Positions 9,839 through 18,722 of a DNA stretch of 64,000 nt are shown here, one piece after another. The translations under genes and the position numbers were made by a program. Positions within the stretch are counted from its first letter, which is position 1. Each line of letters begins with the position of its first letter. Source of the DNA: Acidobacteriota bacterium. Its GTDB lineage: Bacteria; Acidobacteriota; Polarisedimenticolia; Polarisedimenticolales; Polarisedimenticolaceae. The notes below the pieces were generated by a model, which saw only the letters and a program-made list of their open reading frames with translations, was not told the origin of the DNA and did no database searches. The DNA lies in assembly GCA_029861955.1 (NCBI GenBank), contig JAOTYK010000014.1, forward strand, positions 1-64,000, written 5' to 3'.

Positions 9839-9957
9839 CCCACAGAAGGTCCATAAAATCCGGTTGTGCGGGATATCCCTCACCCAGAATCCCCGTTGTC
9901 AGGGGGACGCTTTTACGTACCTTATTGGGAGATCTTACCGGTGGGAGGGCCATGGTC

Positions 9958-11370
9958 ATGGATACGAGAGCACTACGTTTACTGGGTTCGGTCGCTGTTT
10001 CGTTCCTGCTGGTCGGTGTGGCTGCCGCCCAGGTAGGCGAGATTCCCAATCTGCCTGCCGACCGACCGACCCACGACGACGTCGCAGACGACCTTCTGAG
10101 CCTCGATGAACTGCGCTCGGCGGGCCTGACGATGTTCACGACACCGTTCAACACACTGGACGGTTATGGCGACGGGCCCCTCAACCTGAACGACACCGTC
10201 TCGCCCGGTGGGCGTCCGACGCTCCAGGGCAACGGCACCTTCCTCCGTATCAACGGCCTCGATGCTCAGACTTGTTTCGAGTGTCACACCATCGTCCGTG
10301 GATCCGAGATCCCCGCAGAACTCGGCCTCGGTGGCGCCGGCGGCTCCAACTCCAACGCCATCATCATGCCGACCTCCATCGACCCGGCGGACCTGGACGA
10401 TTTCGACGGCACCGCCGGATTCAACGGTCGCTTCGCCAACCCGCCGTTCCTGTTCGGCGTCGGTGGCCTCGAGTTGGTGGCCAGCGAGATGACCGCCGAC
10501 CTGCAGGCGCTGAAGGCGCAGGCGGTGAGCCAACCCAACATCCCGGTTGACCTGATAACGAAAGGCGTCTCGTTTGGCCGGATTACCTGGGATGGCAATA
10601 AGTTCGACGAGGAAGAGATCGAGGGAGTCAACGCCGACCTGGTGATTCGACCGTTCGGCCGCAAGGGCGAGAACTTCTCCATCCGCGATTTCGACATCGG
10701 GGCCATGCAGTTCCACTTCGGCATGCAGCCGTCGGAGGCGGTGGGCGACGGAGTCGACGCCGACGGGGATGGGGTCTTTGACGAGATCACCCGTGGCGAT
10801 CTTTCGGTACTCAGCGTCTTCCTCGCGGCCCTCGAGCGACCGGTCGTCGAGGCCCAGGGACAAGAGGGCAAGAACGGAGCCAAGCACTTTGACGAGATCG
10901 GTTGTGTCGACTGTCACATCCCGACCCTGCACACCCGTTCGCGCAACCTGAGTCTGCGCTTCCCCGAGGTTCCGACCGATCCCTCCGCCAACGTCTTCTA
11001 CGAGATCGATCTGACCCGCAAGCCGGCGCGCTTCGACCGAAGCCGACTGGGTGGGATCGAGGTTCCCCTGTTTGCCGATATGAAACGTCACGACCTGGGC
11101 CCGGACATGGCCGAGTCGTTCCACGGTGCCGACGAGCAGACTCGGAGCGAATTCACGACCGCCCGTCTGTGGGGTGTTCGGGATTCGGCGCCCTACCTCC
11201 ACGATGGTCGTGCCACGACGCTGACCGAGGCGATCATGGCCCACGGCGGTGAGGCCGCGGACCAGCGAGATGCGTTCGTCGCGCTGAGCGATCGGCAGAC
11301 CGAAGAATTGCTGGAGTTCCTGCGAACGCTGCGGGCTCCCACGAGCCCGGCGGTAGATCTCTTGCACTGA
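9958..11370 (+). CDS. Di-heme oxidoreductase family protein (MauG/cytochrome c peroxidase-like, DUF1111)
   Basis: The protein has 470 residues and an N-terminal signal peptide (LLGSVAVSFLLVGVAAAQ), so it acts in the periplasm. Two c-type heme motifs are present: CFECH at about 106-110 and CVDCH at about 316-320. The C-terminal SAPYLHDGRATTLTEAI is the pattern of di-heme thiol oxidoreductases and MauG-like peroxidases. The physiological electron partner is unknown. Two ATGs lie close together (9952 and 9958). GGAGG at 9944-9948 is 9 nt before 9958 but only 3 nt before 9952, so 9958 is chosen. The longer frame upstream overlaps the symporter gene and has no signal peptide at its start. Confidence 0.9.
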   Translation: MDTRALRLLGSVAVSFLLVGVAAAQVGEIPNLPADRPTHDDVADDLLSLDELRSAGLTMFTTPFNTLDGYGDGPLNLNDTVSPGGRPTLQGNGTFLRINGLDAQTCFECHTIVRGSEIPAELGLGGAGGSNSNAIIMPTSIDPADLDDFDGTAGFNGRFANPPFLFGVGGLELVASEMTADLQALKAQAVSQPNIPVDLITKGVSFGRITWDGNKFDEEEIEGVNADLVIRPFGRKGENFSIRDFDIGAMQFHFGMQPSEAVGDGVDADGDGVFDEITRGDLSVLSVFLAALERPVVEAQGQEGKNGAKHFDEIGCVDCHIPTLHTRSRNLSLRFPEVPTDPSANVFYEIDLTRKPARFDRSRLGGIEVPLFADMKRHDLGPDMAESFHGADEQTRSEFTTARLWGVRDSAPYLHDGRATTLTEAIMAHGGEAADQRDAFVALSDRQTEELLEFLRTLRAPTSPAVDLLH

Positions 11371-11427
11371 CGTCCGGTCCGGTTATGCTGAGGGTCTGCA
11401 CCTCGTGATCGCCGGAGGGATGGTGGC

Positions 11428-12537
11428 ATGGAAGAGATCGCTCTCGACGAGCTGAAACGTCGCCTCGAAGACGAGGACCGACTGGAGATCGTCGACATCC
11501 GCGAGGCCGCGGAGCACGAGGCCTGGCATATCGCCGGTAGCCGAAATCTTCCGGTCTACAACGCGCTGCGTCTTCAGGACCCCAGCGGTCTCGTCCAGGC
11601 AGCCAAGGCGTTGCCCCGCGATCGCCCGCTCGTCACGGTCTGTCGTGCCGGCATCATGTCCTTGCAGGCTGCTGCCGTGCTGCGATCCATTGGATTCGAG
11701 GCGTTCAGTCTTCAAGGTGGGATGCGCGGGTGGAGCGAGGCCTGGAGCCGGGCGACCGTCGTCGATACACCGTTTCGATTGATCCAGATCCGTCGCAACG
11801 GGAAGGGCTGTCTTAGTTACATGATCGCCGACGGTGAAGAGGTGATCGTCGTTGATCCCTGTATCGACGCCGGCGTCTACGTCGAGTTGGCGGATGAAAT
11901 GGGTGCACGGATCACGCAGGTCGTGGAGACCCACGTCCACGCCGACCACATCTCTCGTGCGCGGGCGCTTGCGGACACCACCGGAGCGGCGCTCTGTCTC
12001 CCCAGAAACGATCGTGTGACGTTCGACTACCAGCCGATCGACGATGAGGATCTTCTCAGCGTGGGGTCGGTATCCGTTCGTGCCATTCGTACACCGGGCC
12101 ACACGGGGGAAAGCACCTGCTATCAGGTGGGAGACGACTGGCTACTCAGCGGTGACACGGTGTTTGTCGGGGCCGTTGGACGTCCGGACCTCGAGAAGGG
12201 CGACGCCGGTGCCCGGCGTGGTGCCGAGATGCTGTACGGCTCTCTCACGGAGCGGATCCTGCAGCTGGCCGAGACGGTGACCATCCTTCCCACCCACCAC
12301 GCCGGTGAGATTCTCTTCGACGGGATTCCGGTGGCGACGACCCTCCGCGAGCTTCGCAGCGAGCTGCCGTTACTCACTCTCGATCAGGAGGCCTTCGTGG
12401 GCCGGGTGGTCGATAGCCTGCAGGGCAAGCCGGGCAACTTCGAGACGATTATCGGGATCAACGAGGGGCGGCTCGAGCTGGGTGACGCGTCACCCCTGGA
12501 TCTCGAGGCCGGCCCCAACCGCTGCGCCGCGGGCTGA
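11428..12537 (+). CDS. Rhodanese-MBL fusion, probable persulfide dioxygenase-type sulfur protein
   Basis: The protein has 369 residues. Residues 1-110 form a rhodanese domain with the active-site loop CRAGIMS (Cys72), which carries persulfide sulfur. Residues ~115-350 form a metallo-beta-lactamase domain with HVHADH (about 169-174), TPGHTGES, SGDTVF and a late THH, as in ETHE1/persulfide dioxygenases. The likely role is oxidation or handling of glutathione or low-molecular persulfides in the cytoplasm. In the fusions I know, the MBL domain usually comes first; here the rhodanese does. The ATG follows a purine-rich GGAGGGATGGTGGC stretch. The MFS gene begins 13 nt downstream. Confidence 0.9.
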   Translation: MEEIALDELKRRLEDEDRLEIVDIREAAEHEAWHIAGSRNLPVYNALRLQDPSGLVQAAKALPRDRPLVTVCRAGIMSLQAAAVLRSIGFEAFSLQGGMRGWSEAWSRATVVDTPFRLIQIRRNGKGCLSYMIADGEEVIVVDPCIDAGVYVELADEMGARITQVVETHVHADHISRARALADTTGAALCLPRNDRVTFDYQPIDDEDLLSVGSVSVRAIRTPGHTGESTCYQVGDDWLLSGDTVFVGAVGRPDLEKGDAGARRGAEMLYGSLTERILQLAETVTILPTHHAGEILFDGIPVATTLRELRSELPLLTLDQEAFVGRVVDSLQGKPGNFETIIGINEGRLELGDASPLDLEAGPNRCAAG

Positions 12538-12550
12538 ACGACTTCCAGAG

Positions 12551-13780
12551 ATGATTGCCCGCGTCCGCCGCCTCTATCGCGAGGCCTATCGCGGTCTACC
12601 CCGCGAATTATGGCTGCTCGCCGCCGCGACGATGATCCATCGGGCCGGCACGATGGTCCTTCCGTTTCTCTCGCTCTATCTGACGACGCAACGAGAGTTC
12701 AGCATCGGCGTGACAGGCCAGATCATCGGCACCTACGGTCTTGGTTCGATCATCGGCTCCTTCGTCGGTGGGCAGCTGGCGGATCGGATCGGCGCCCGCA
12801 GGACGATGTTCCTCAGCCTGACGATCAGTGGTGTGGGCTATCTGATCCTGAGTCAGTTGGACGATCTCTGGGCCATCACCATCGCGGTCTTTTTCGTCAG
12901 CGCGGTGGCCGAGGCATTTCGTCCCGCCGTGATGGCCTGCTTCGCCCGGTTCGCGCCGGAAGACGCCACGGCCCGCAGTTTCGCCCTGTTGCGACTGGCC
13001 GCCAATATCGGTGTCAGTATCGGACCGGCGGTCGGTGGGTTGATCGCGCTCTACAGCTACCACTGGCTCTTCATCGTTGACGCGATCACCTGCTGGGTCG
13101 CTGCGATCGTGCTCCATATCTTCCTGGCGGGGCCCCGCGTGCACGCGGAGGATCGGGCGCAACCGGATCCGAACTCCATCTCTCCGTGGACCGACGGACC
13201 GTTCCTGGCGTTGCTCCTGATCGTGGTCGGGATCGCCAGCATCTTCTTTCAGATTACCAGCACGTTCCCGCTCTATCTGAAGGAGATCCGTGGGTTCCGC
13301 GAAGATATGATCGGTGCGGTTTTCGCGCTGAACGCCGTGGTGATCGCCATCTTCGAGATGTTGTTGATGTTGTGGCTCAATCGGTTCCGAAAGATGCGGG
13401 TGATCGCCTTCGGTGCCGCCCTGATCTGCATCGGTTTCGGGTTGATGCCTTTTAGCGGTTCGCGACCCTATATTCTCTTCACGGTTTTGGTCTGGACACT
13501 CGGTGAGATGATCTGTCTGCCCTACATCAATGCCCTGGTCGCGGAGCGCGCGGGACGAACCCATCAGGGTCGATACATGGGTCTCTATGTCTCCGCATTT
13601 GCATCGGCGTTCGTCTTCGCTCCGATCATCGGTACCCAGGTGTATCAGCGATATGGCCCTGATACACTCTGGTTTGGTATTGCCGTGATGGCCCTACCGC
13701 TGGCAGTGGGGTCGCTCTTGCTGGAGCGACACCTGTCCGTCGTACCGGCGGCAAAACGGACCGACGAGGTAGCCCGATGA
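12551..13780 (+). CDS. MFS transporter
   Basis: The protein has 409 residues with about twelve hydrophobic segments. The cytoplasmic loop GGQLADRIGARRTMF is the major facilitator signature between helices 2 and 3. The substrate is unknown; the overall type resembles drug/metabolite exporters of the YttB/MdtH kind. The start ATG at 12551 lies 13 nt after the rhodanese-MBL stop; the longer upstream frame overlaps that gene out of frame and is not credible. The 3' end overlaps the following receiver gene by ATGA, so the two are likely translationally coupled. Confidence 0.9.
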   Translation: MIARVRRLYREAYRGLPRELWLLAAATMIHRAGTMVLPFLSLYLTTQREFSIGVTGQIIGTYGLGSIIGSFVGGQLADRIGARRTMFLSLTISGVGYLILSQLDDLWAITIAVFFVSAVAEAFRPAVMACFARFAPEDATARSFALLRLAANIGVSIGPAVGGLIALYSYHWLFIVDAITCWVAAIVLHIFLAGPRVHAEDRAQPDPNSISPWTDGPFLALLLIVVGIASIFFQITSTFPLYLKEIRGFREDMIGAVFALNAVVIAIFEMLLMLWLNRFRKMRVIAFGAALICIGFGLMPFSGSRPYILFTVLVWTLGEMICLPYINALVAERAGRTHQGRYMGLYVSAFASAFVFAPIIGTQVYQRYGPDTLWFGIAVMALPLAVGSLLLERHLSVVPAAKRTDEVAR

Positions 13781-14175
13781 GTCTGGAGCCGACACGAGTT
13801 CTGGTCGTCGAGGACAACCCGATCAATCGCAAGGTCGCCCTGTCGATGCTGGGGACCCTCAACTGCGATTGCGTCGAGGCCCATGACGGGGAACAGGCGA
13901 TCGCCGCCATGCGACAGGCCCACTACGACATCGTCTTCATGGACTGTCAGATGCCAGGAACCGACGGATTCGAGGCGACCCGTGTCATTCGAATCGAAGA
14001 GGCGACAGCGGGCCGACATACACCGGTGGTGGCGCTGACCGCCAACGCCATGAAGGGTGACCGCGAGCGGTGTCTCGATGCAGGCATGGATGACTACATC
14101 TCGAAGCCCGCTCGCATCTCAGACCTGAAGCGGGCCCTCGACCAGTGGGTACCCGCCCGCGCGACAGACTCCTAG
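13777..14175 (+). CDS. Stand-alone CheY-like receiver protein
   Basis: At 132 residues the protein is a single receiver domain with no output domain. The acidic pair (Glu12, Asp13), the phospho-acceptor Asp56 in FMDCQMP, Thr88 in ALTAN and Lys110 in ISKPAR are all present, so it should be phosphorylatable. The sequence style ([25 protein letters not shown]) resembles receivers from hybrid histidine kinases rather than CheY. No histidine kinase lies in the window. The start overlaps the MFS stop (ATGA), suggesting coupled expression with the transporter. The stop shares CTAG with the convergent aldo/keto reductase gene. Confidence 0.92.
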   Translation: MSLEPTRVLVVEDNPINRKVALSMLGTLNCDCVEAHDGEQAIAAMRQAHYDIVFMDCQMPGTDGFEATRVIRIEEATAGRHTPVVALTANAMKGDRERCLDAGMDDYISKPARISDLKRALDQWVPARATDS

Positions 14176-15161
14176 AACTGCTCGGGTAGCGTGGGTCGAT
14201 TCTTCAGGACCGTTTCCACTCGGTCCATGACTTCGTCGTCTAGTTTGTCCACGATCTCCAGCGTCTGGAGATTGTGACGCAGCTGCTCCACCCTGGACGC
14301 CCCCAGGATGACGGTGCTGACGTTGGGATTCCTGAGACACCACGCGATGGCCAATTGGGGCATCGAGATGCCGAGATCGTTCGCGATCGGATTCAGATCG
14401 ATCGCGGTCTGGATCTTACGTCGCCCCTCTTCCGTTTCCAGTTGCTCCCGCAACCACTGGTAGTCCGGCAGCGCCATCCGTGAGTCGTCGGGAATTCCCG
14501 CGGCATACTTTCCGGTGAGGATTCCGGACGCCAGCGGCGACCAGATCGTGGTCCCGAGTCCAACACCGTCGTAGAGTCGGTGGTACTCACGCTCGACCCG
14601 ATCGCGATGCAACATGTTGTACTGCGGTTGCTCCATGGTGGGTGGATGACAGCCCAGAGCCCGCGCACAACCGTGCGCTTCCTGGATCTGCTGCGCCGAC
14701 CATTCGGAGGTGCCCCAGTAGAGCACCTTGCCCTGCCGGATCAAATCATCCATCGCGCGGACGGTCTCCTCGATCGGTGTCTCGAGGTCCGGGCGGTGAC
14801 AGAAGAACAGATCGAGATGATCGACCTGAAGACGACGCAGCGCACCGTGACACGCCTCGACGACATGCTTGCGGTGGAGTCCACGCTGGGTCGGCAGATC
14901 ACCACCCCAGTAGACCTTGCTGGAAACGCAGAACGTATCCCGAGACCAACCGAGGTCGGCGAGAACCTGACCCATGATCCGTTCCGACTCGCCGGCGGCG
15001 TAGACCTCGGCGTTGTCGAAGAAGTTGACGCCGGCGTCGTAAGCGCAGGTAAGCAGCTCGGTGGCCGCCTTTCGATCGACCTGAAACGAGAACGTGACCC
15101 ACGATCCGAACGAGAGAGCACTGACCTTGAGACCGGACCGACCAAGACGACGATATTCCAT
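14172..15161 (-). CDS. Aldo/keto reductase, Kv-beta-like (AKR6 type)
   Basis: The 329-residue protein is a cytosolic NADPH-dependent oxidoreductase with a TIM barrel. The catalytic tetrad can be seen: Asp and Tyr in [14 protein letters not shown], Lys in [10 protein letters not shown], His in [10 protein letters not shown]. The C-terminal cofactor site [14 protein letters not shown] is typical. It is most like the voltage-gated K+ channel beta-subunit group (YghZ type). ATG 15159-15161 with GGAG 8 nt upstream is preferred over a TTG two codons earlier. It lies 14 nt downstream of the penicillin-acylase-type gene and probably forms the end of that operon. Confidence 0.92.
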   Translation of the reverse strand: MEYRRLGRSGLKVSALSFGSWVTFSFQVDRKAATELLTCAYDAGVNFFDNAEVYAAGESERIMGQVLADLGWSRDTFCVSSKVYWGGDLPTQRGLHRKHVVEACHGALRRLQVDHLDLFFCHRPDLETPIEETVRAMDDLIRQGKVLYWGTSEWSAQQIQEAHGCARALGCHPPTMEQPQYNMLHRDRVEREYHRLYDGVGLGTTIWSPLASGILTGKYAAGIPDDSRMALPDYQWLREQLETEEGRRKIQTAIDLNPIANDLGISMPQLAIAWCLRNPNVSTVILGASRVEQLRHNLQTLEIVDKLDDEVMDRVETVLKNRPTLPEQF

Positions 15162-15175
15162 GAACAAGGCTCCTG

Positions 15176-17596
15176 TTACGGGATCACGTTTGTCGGGATG
15201 AGTTCCAGCGAATGTTGTGTGTCACCGGGAAGAAACGCCGATGGTCTCCCCTCTGCCCAGTCACGATGTCCTTCACGATAGAACGGCGAGGACGGATGAC
15301 CGCTCTGGCCGCCAGGCATGTGGAAGTAGCCCTCTTCTTCGCGTCCCGGCGAGACCACGAACCGTTGGGATGCGCCGAAGCCGATCGACTGGACCCGGGG
15401 CATGTGGCCTCCGCCGGGGAGTGACTCGATTGGCATATCCAGCCAGTCTGCAAGTTGAGGAACGGCGCGAGAGATCGGGTGCCGGAAGCGAACCCGGTTT
15501 CGCTGCCCCCAGCTCTTGTCGGCGAGTGTTTCGTTCTCGTCGGTCAGGAGCCCCTCGATGGCGGCGTCGACGCCGGCAAGTAGCGCATCGTTCCAGCTCT
15601 CGTAGGTCGGATCCAGGAGATGGACCGGACGCTCGGTGACGAGGGCCCACAGGGGACCCTCCCACTGGCTGATGCCGGTCAGTGAGAAGTCCGGATCGAC
15701 GGCAAGACAGGCGGCGACGATGGGGTCGAAGACCCGATCGGCCAGGAACAGACGATAGGCCCGTACGAGTCGGAAGCCGACGGAGTCGATGGACGCGTGA
15801 CCGCTCCAGTCATCCTTCACCCAGCGGCGGAACTCTTCTCGTTGTGGGTGGCCCGTGACGGCGGCGTCATTCAGGAGGTCCAGCAGCAGCGTTCGCCAAC
15901 GATCCAGGAACAGGGCGCGATCGTCCAGTTGGATCGCAAGGAGGTCCTTTGCCCCGACCACCGCTCGCGCTCGAAGCCCGTCACGGATCTGTGCGGCACG
16001 GGCACCGACAACCAGAAACTCGTCGCCGATCTTCTGCAGCGACTCTCCACCGATCACCCGATTGTTGGCGGTCCAGATCCTGCCACCGGGCGGATCGACC
16101 CAGCTTGGTGCTTCGTCCTCACCGAGGATCCCGTCCCAGCGGGGCCCGTCCGGCGACCAGAACCGTGGGGTGACACCGTCCAACCCACCGACCCTCCGTG
16201 GAATCGGTCCGGCGATCGCCCAACCCGCGCGACCGGACCGATCGACGACGTTGAGGTTCTGGGCCGGGATCCCGCAACGGTTCGCGACAGCCAGTGCCTG
16301 GTCCAGGTCACGAGCCGAAGCCATTTCGATCAGTTGCAGATTGGCGCCTTGCGGTTGGTGGGCCATCCAGTGGATCGCCTCGCCGACGCCGCCTTCATCC
16401 TGACGAAGGATCGGGCCCCAACGGGTCTCTCGCACCGTCAACGTGACCGGCTCACCATCGTGAACCGTGATGACCTCGTCGAAGGACTCGACATCTTCGA
16501 ACTTGTCCCCGGCCCGATACCGATCACGATCATCGGTGGCGAACTCGATCTTCACGATGTCCAGCCAGTCGCCCTGGCTATTGGTGAAGGCCCACGCGAC
16601 GTCGCCATTGGAACCCGCGACGATGGCCGGCACACCGGGAAGGGTCACGCCTGCCACACGACGGGGTTCGGGATCGTCGTACTCCAGGACGGTCCGGTAC
16701 CAGATGTTGGGCATCGAGTGGCCAAGATGCATGTCGCCGGCCAGCCACGCGTGGCCGTCGGCTCCGACCTGGTCTGATACCGCGAAGGCGTTGCTGCCAA
16801 GCGCGGCGGGCAGCTCAAACTCATCGGTTGCCTTCGTGCCGGGGCTTCGATCATGTCGAACGTAGCCCGGCTGCCGCAGGTCGAAGACCGACGCCGGCGG
16901 AATCTCGGCGATGACCACGGCGCTGTCGTCGAGAGCCGCATCCCATGCGGTGCCGACCGGAAGAAGAAACTCCGCCAACGGTAACGGGAGTTCCGTTCGC
17001 AGCAGGTCACGCTGTCGTTCGATGCTTCCACGACTCCCCTGTAGCTGGAAGTACATCGCGTACAGCGTCAGGAACGAGTCCTCCGGTTGCCAGGGTCGTG
17101 GGGTCTGACGCAACAGAAGATACTCGGGCGGCGGTGGACCCAGTCGCTGCAGTCCGCTGTTCACCCCGTCGGTGTACGCCAGTAATACCTGCCGATGTAC
17201 CTCGGGGAGTTCCGCAACCCGTTCCCGGGCCCGGCTGCGAAAACGATGAAAGCGTGATTGGCGATCGGCATCGACGGCGGCGGCGCCGATCAGTTCTGCC
17301 AACTCCCCCGCCGCCTGTCGGCGCTGGAGGTCCATCTGAAAGAACCGATCCTGACCGTGCACGAATCCCAGAGCGCCCATCGCGTCAACTCGATCAACCG
17401 CTCGGATCGTCGGGACCCCCGCAGCATCTCGGTCGACCTGAACCGGCTGCGAGATTCCGACCGCCTCCAACGAACCATCCAGTTGGGGAAGACTGCCGTG
17501 GACGCGACCACGCAGCCAGAGGAACAAGCCCGCGACCACCAGAAGCACGACCAACACCAGAACCCCGGCGATACGCAGGAACCGCCGCCAGTTCAT
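15176..17596 (-). CDS. Penicillin acylase family protein (N-terminal nucleophile hydrolase)
   Basis: The protein has 806 residues, typical for a pro-form cleaved into alpha and beta chains. An N-terminal hydrophobic segment (residues ~8-28) would export it to the periplasm. The beta-chain nucleophile is Ser268 in [10 protein letters not shown], where autocleavage occurs before the serine. [20 protein letters not shown] and [11 protein letters not shown] fit the family. Members cleave amide bonds of penicillins, acyl-homoserine lactones or other N-acyl compounds; the substrate here is unknown. The start ATG overlaps the stop of the dehydrogenase gene by ATGA. A longer frame to 18055 is spurious. 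Confidence 0.93.
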   Translation of the reverse strand: MNWRRFLRIAGVLVLVVLLVVAGLFLWLRGRVHGSLPQLDGSLEAVGISQPVQVDRDAAGVPTIRAVDRVDAMGALGFVHGQDRFFQMDLQRRQAAGELAELIGAAAVDADRQSRFHRFRSRARERVAELPEVHRQVLLAYTDGVNSGLQRLGPPPPEYLLLRQTPRPWQPEDSFLTLYAMYFQLQGSRGSIERQRDLLRTELPLPLAEFLLPVGTAWDAALDDSAVVIAEIPPASVFDLRQPGYVRHDRSPGTKATDEFELPAALGSNAFAVSDQVGADGHAWLAGDMHLGHSMPNIWYRTVLEYDDPEPRRVAGVTLPGVPAIVAGSNGDVAWAFTNSQGDWLDIVKIEFATDDRDRYRAGDKFEDVESFDEVITVHDGEPVTLTVRETRWGPILRQDEGGVGEAIHWMAHQPQGANLQLIEMASARDLDQALAVANRCGIPAQNLNVVDRSGRAGWAIAGPIPRRVGGLDGVTPRFWSPDGPRWDGILGEDEAPSWVDPPGGRIWTANNRVIGGESLQKIGDEFLVVGARAAQIRDGLRARAVVGAKDLLAIQLDDRALFLDRWRTLLLDLLNDAAVTGHPQREEFRRWVKDDWSGHASIDSVGFRLVRAYRLFLADRVFDPIVAACLAVDPDFSLTGISQWEGPLWALVTERPVHLLDPTYESWNDALLAGVDAAIEGLLTDENETLADKSWGQRNRVRFRHPISRAVPQLADWLDMPIESLPGGGHMPRVQSIGFGASQRFVVSPGREEEGYFHMPGGQSGHPSSPFYREGHRDWAEGRPSAFLPGDTQHSLELIPTNVIP

Positions 17597-18615
17597 GGCT
17601 TGTCCGAGAGATCGACGGTGATCTTGCCGAAGTGCCGTCCGGCCGCCATGTGCTCGAAAGCGGCAACGCAGTCGTTCAACGAGAACGTTCGATCGACGAC
17701 CGGTCGTAGCTGGGCCTCCTCCAGGGTGCGGTTCATCGCGACAAACTGTGCTCGATGCCCGACGAAGATCCCCTGCACCCGGACCTGACGCATCAGGATC
17801 GGTGCCAGGTTCAGCTCCGTCACAAGCCCGGTCAGGTTTCCGATCAGGCTGATCGTGCCACCCATCCGCACACTCCGCAGCGCCTGCGGAAGGGTCTCCG
17901 CACCTCCGACCTCGATGACCTGATCGACGCCGCGACCGTCGGTGGTCTCCTTCACGAACTTCGACCAGTCCGGCTGCTCTCGATAGTTGACGGTGTAGCT
18001 GGCCCCAAACTCTCTGGCTCGCTCGAGTTTTGCATCGGAGCTGGAGGTGACCCACACGCGGGCACCCAGATGAACGCCCAACTGCAACGCGAAGAGCGAG
18101 ACGCCTCCGGTGCCCTCGACAACGATCGTGCGGCCGTTGACGGAGGGATCGGATCCGGTCAATGCACTCCAGGCCGTCAGCGCCGCACAGGGCAGTGTCG
18201 CCGCCTCATCGTCGGTGAGGTAGTCCGGCGTCTTCACGACCCCGTGCTCCGGCAACACGATGGACTGACAGAGCGTCCCGTCCAACGGTCCGCCAAGGGT
18301 TCGTCCGACCCGCTCCGGTGTGGGATCGCCGTCGATCCAGCCCTGAGCGAAGAGCGTCATCACCCGGTCGCCGTTTTTGTGAAGCTGGACGTCGCGGCCG
18401 ATCTCGACGATCTCACCGACACCGTCGGAGCAGGGAATCAACGGAAGTGGCTGGCGAGGGTTGTACTGGCCGCGGACCATCAACAGGTCTCGGTAGTTGA
18501 GGGAGGCCCGTCGCAGGGCGACCCGAACCTCTCCCGGGCCTACGGCCGCCGCCGACCGCCGGACGGTCCGCAGCTTGTCGAGGCCGAACCCGTCACCGAT
18601 CTCTACTGCTCTCAT
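17593..18615 (-). CDS. MDR superfamily NAD(P)-dependent alcohol dehydrogenase/quinone reductase
   Basis: The protein has 340 residues, the normal length of medium-chain dehydrogenases. It shows a GroES-like N-terminus (SLNYRDLLMVRGQY, PLIPCSDGVGEI) and a Rossmann fold with the nucleotide loop EGTGGVSLFALQLG. Catalytic-zinc ligands of classical alcohol dehydrogenases are only partly present, so a zinc-independent crotonyl/quinone reductase-like activity is possible. It is first in the minus-strand operon with the acylase and the aldo/keto reductase. A weak GGGGG-type ribosome site lies before the ATG. Confidence 0.9.
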   Translation of the reverse strand: MRAVEIGDGFGLDKLRTVRRSAAAVGPGEVRVALRRASLNYRDLLMVRGQYNPRQPLPLIPCSDGVGEIVEIGRDVQLHKNGDRVMTLFAQGWIDGDPTPERVGRTLGGPLDGTLCQSIVLPEHGVVKTPDYLTDDEAATLPCAALTAWSALTGSDPSVNGRTIVVEGTGGVSLFALQLGVHLGARVWVTSSSDAKLERAREFGASYTVNYREQPDWSKFVKETTDGRGVDQVIEVGGAETLPQALRSVRMGGTISLIGNLTGLVTELNLAPILMRQVRVQGIFVGHRAQFVAMNRTLEEAQLRPVVDRTFSLNDCVAAFEHMAAGRHFGKITVDLSDKP

Positions 18616-18722
18616 GGGAACCCCCGAAACCCGTCACGAGTACGAATAACTATTGTAAGTAGTATCGACTTGACCCTTCTCATAAGAAATCTACGTTTGG
18701 ACTAGGGTTCAAGGAGCATCGG
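18616..18722. promoter_or_regulatory. Divergent promoter region
   Basis: The 107 nt between the MDR dehydrogenase and the DUF4388 gene are more AT-rich than the flanks. TTGACC occurs at about 18671-18676 and TTGTAA just before it, but neither has a clear -10 at the proper distance. AAGGAG sits 8 nt before the ATG at 18723. Confidence 0.35.

Noticed and set aside
9891-9915. CCCC/GGGG inverted repeat followed by TTTT before the di-heme gene
   Set aside because: The stem is only 4 bp, so it is too weak to call a terminator or riboswitch.
9979-11367. Long antisense reading frame of 462 codons opposite the di-heme oxidoreductase
   Set aside because: It mirrors a gene with signal peptide and two heme motifs; its product is Arg/Gln/Val-biased with no domain. 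GC-rich sequence gives such shadows.
12608-13564. 318-codon minus frame opposite the MFS transporter
   Set aside because: Asp/Arg/Gln-rich translation without hydrophobic or domain pattern; shadow of membrane-helix codons.
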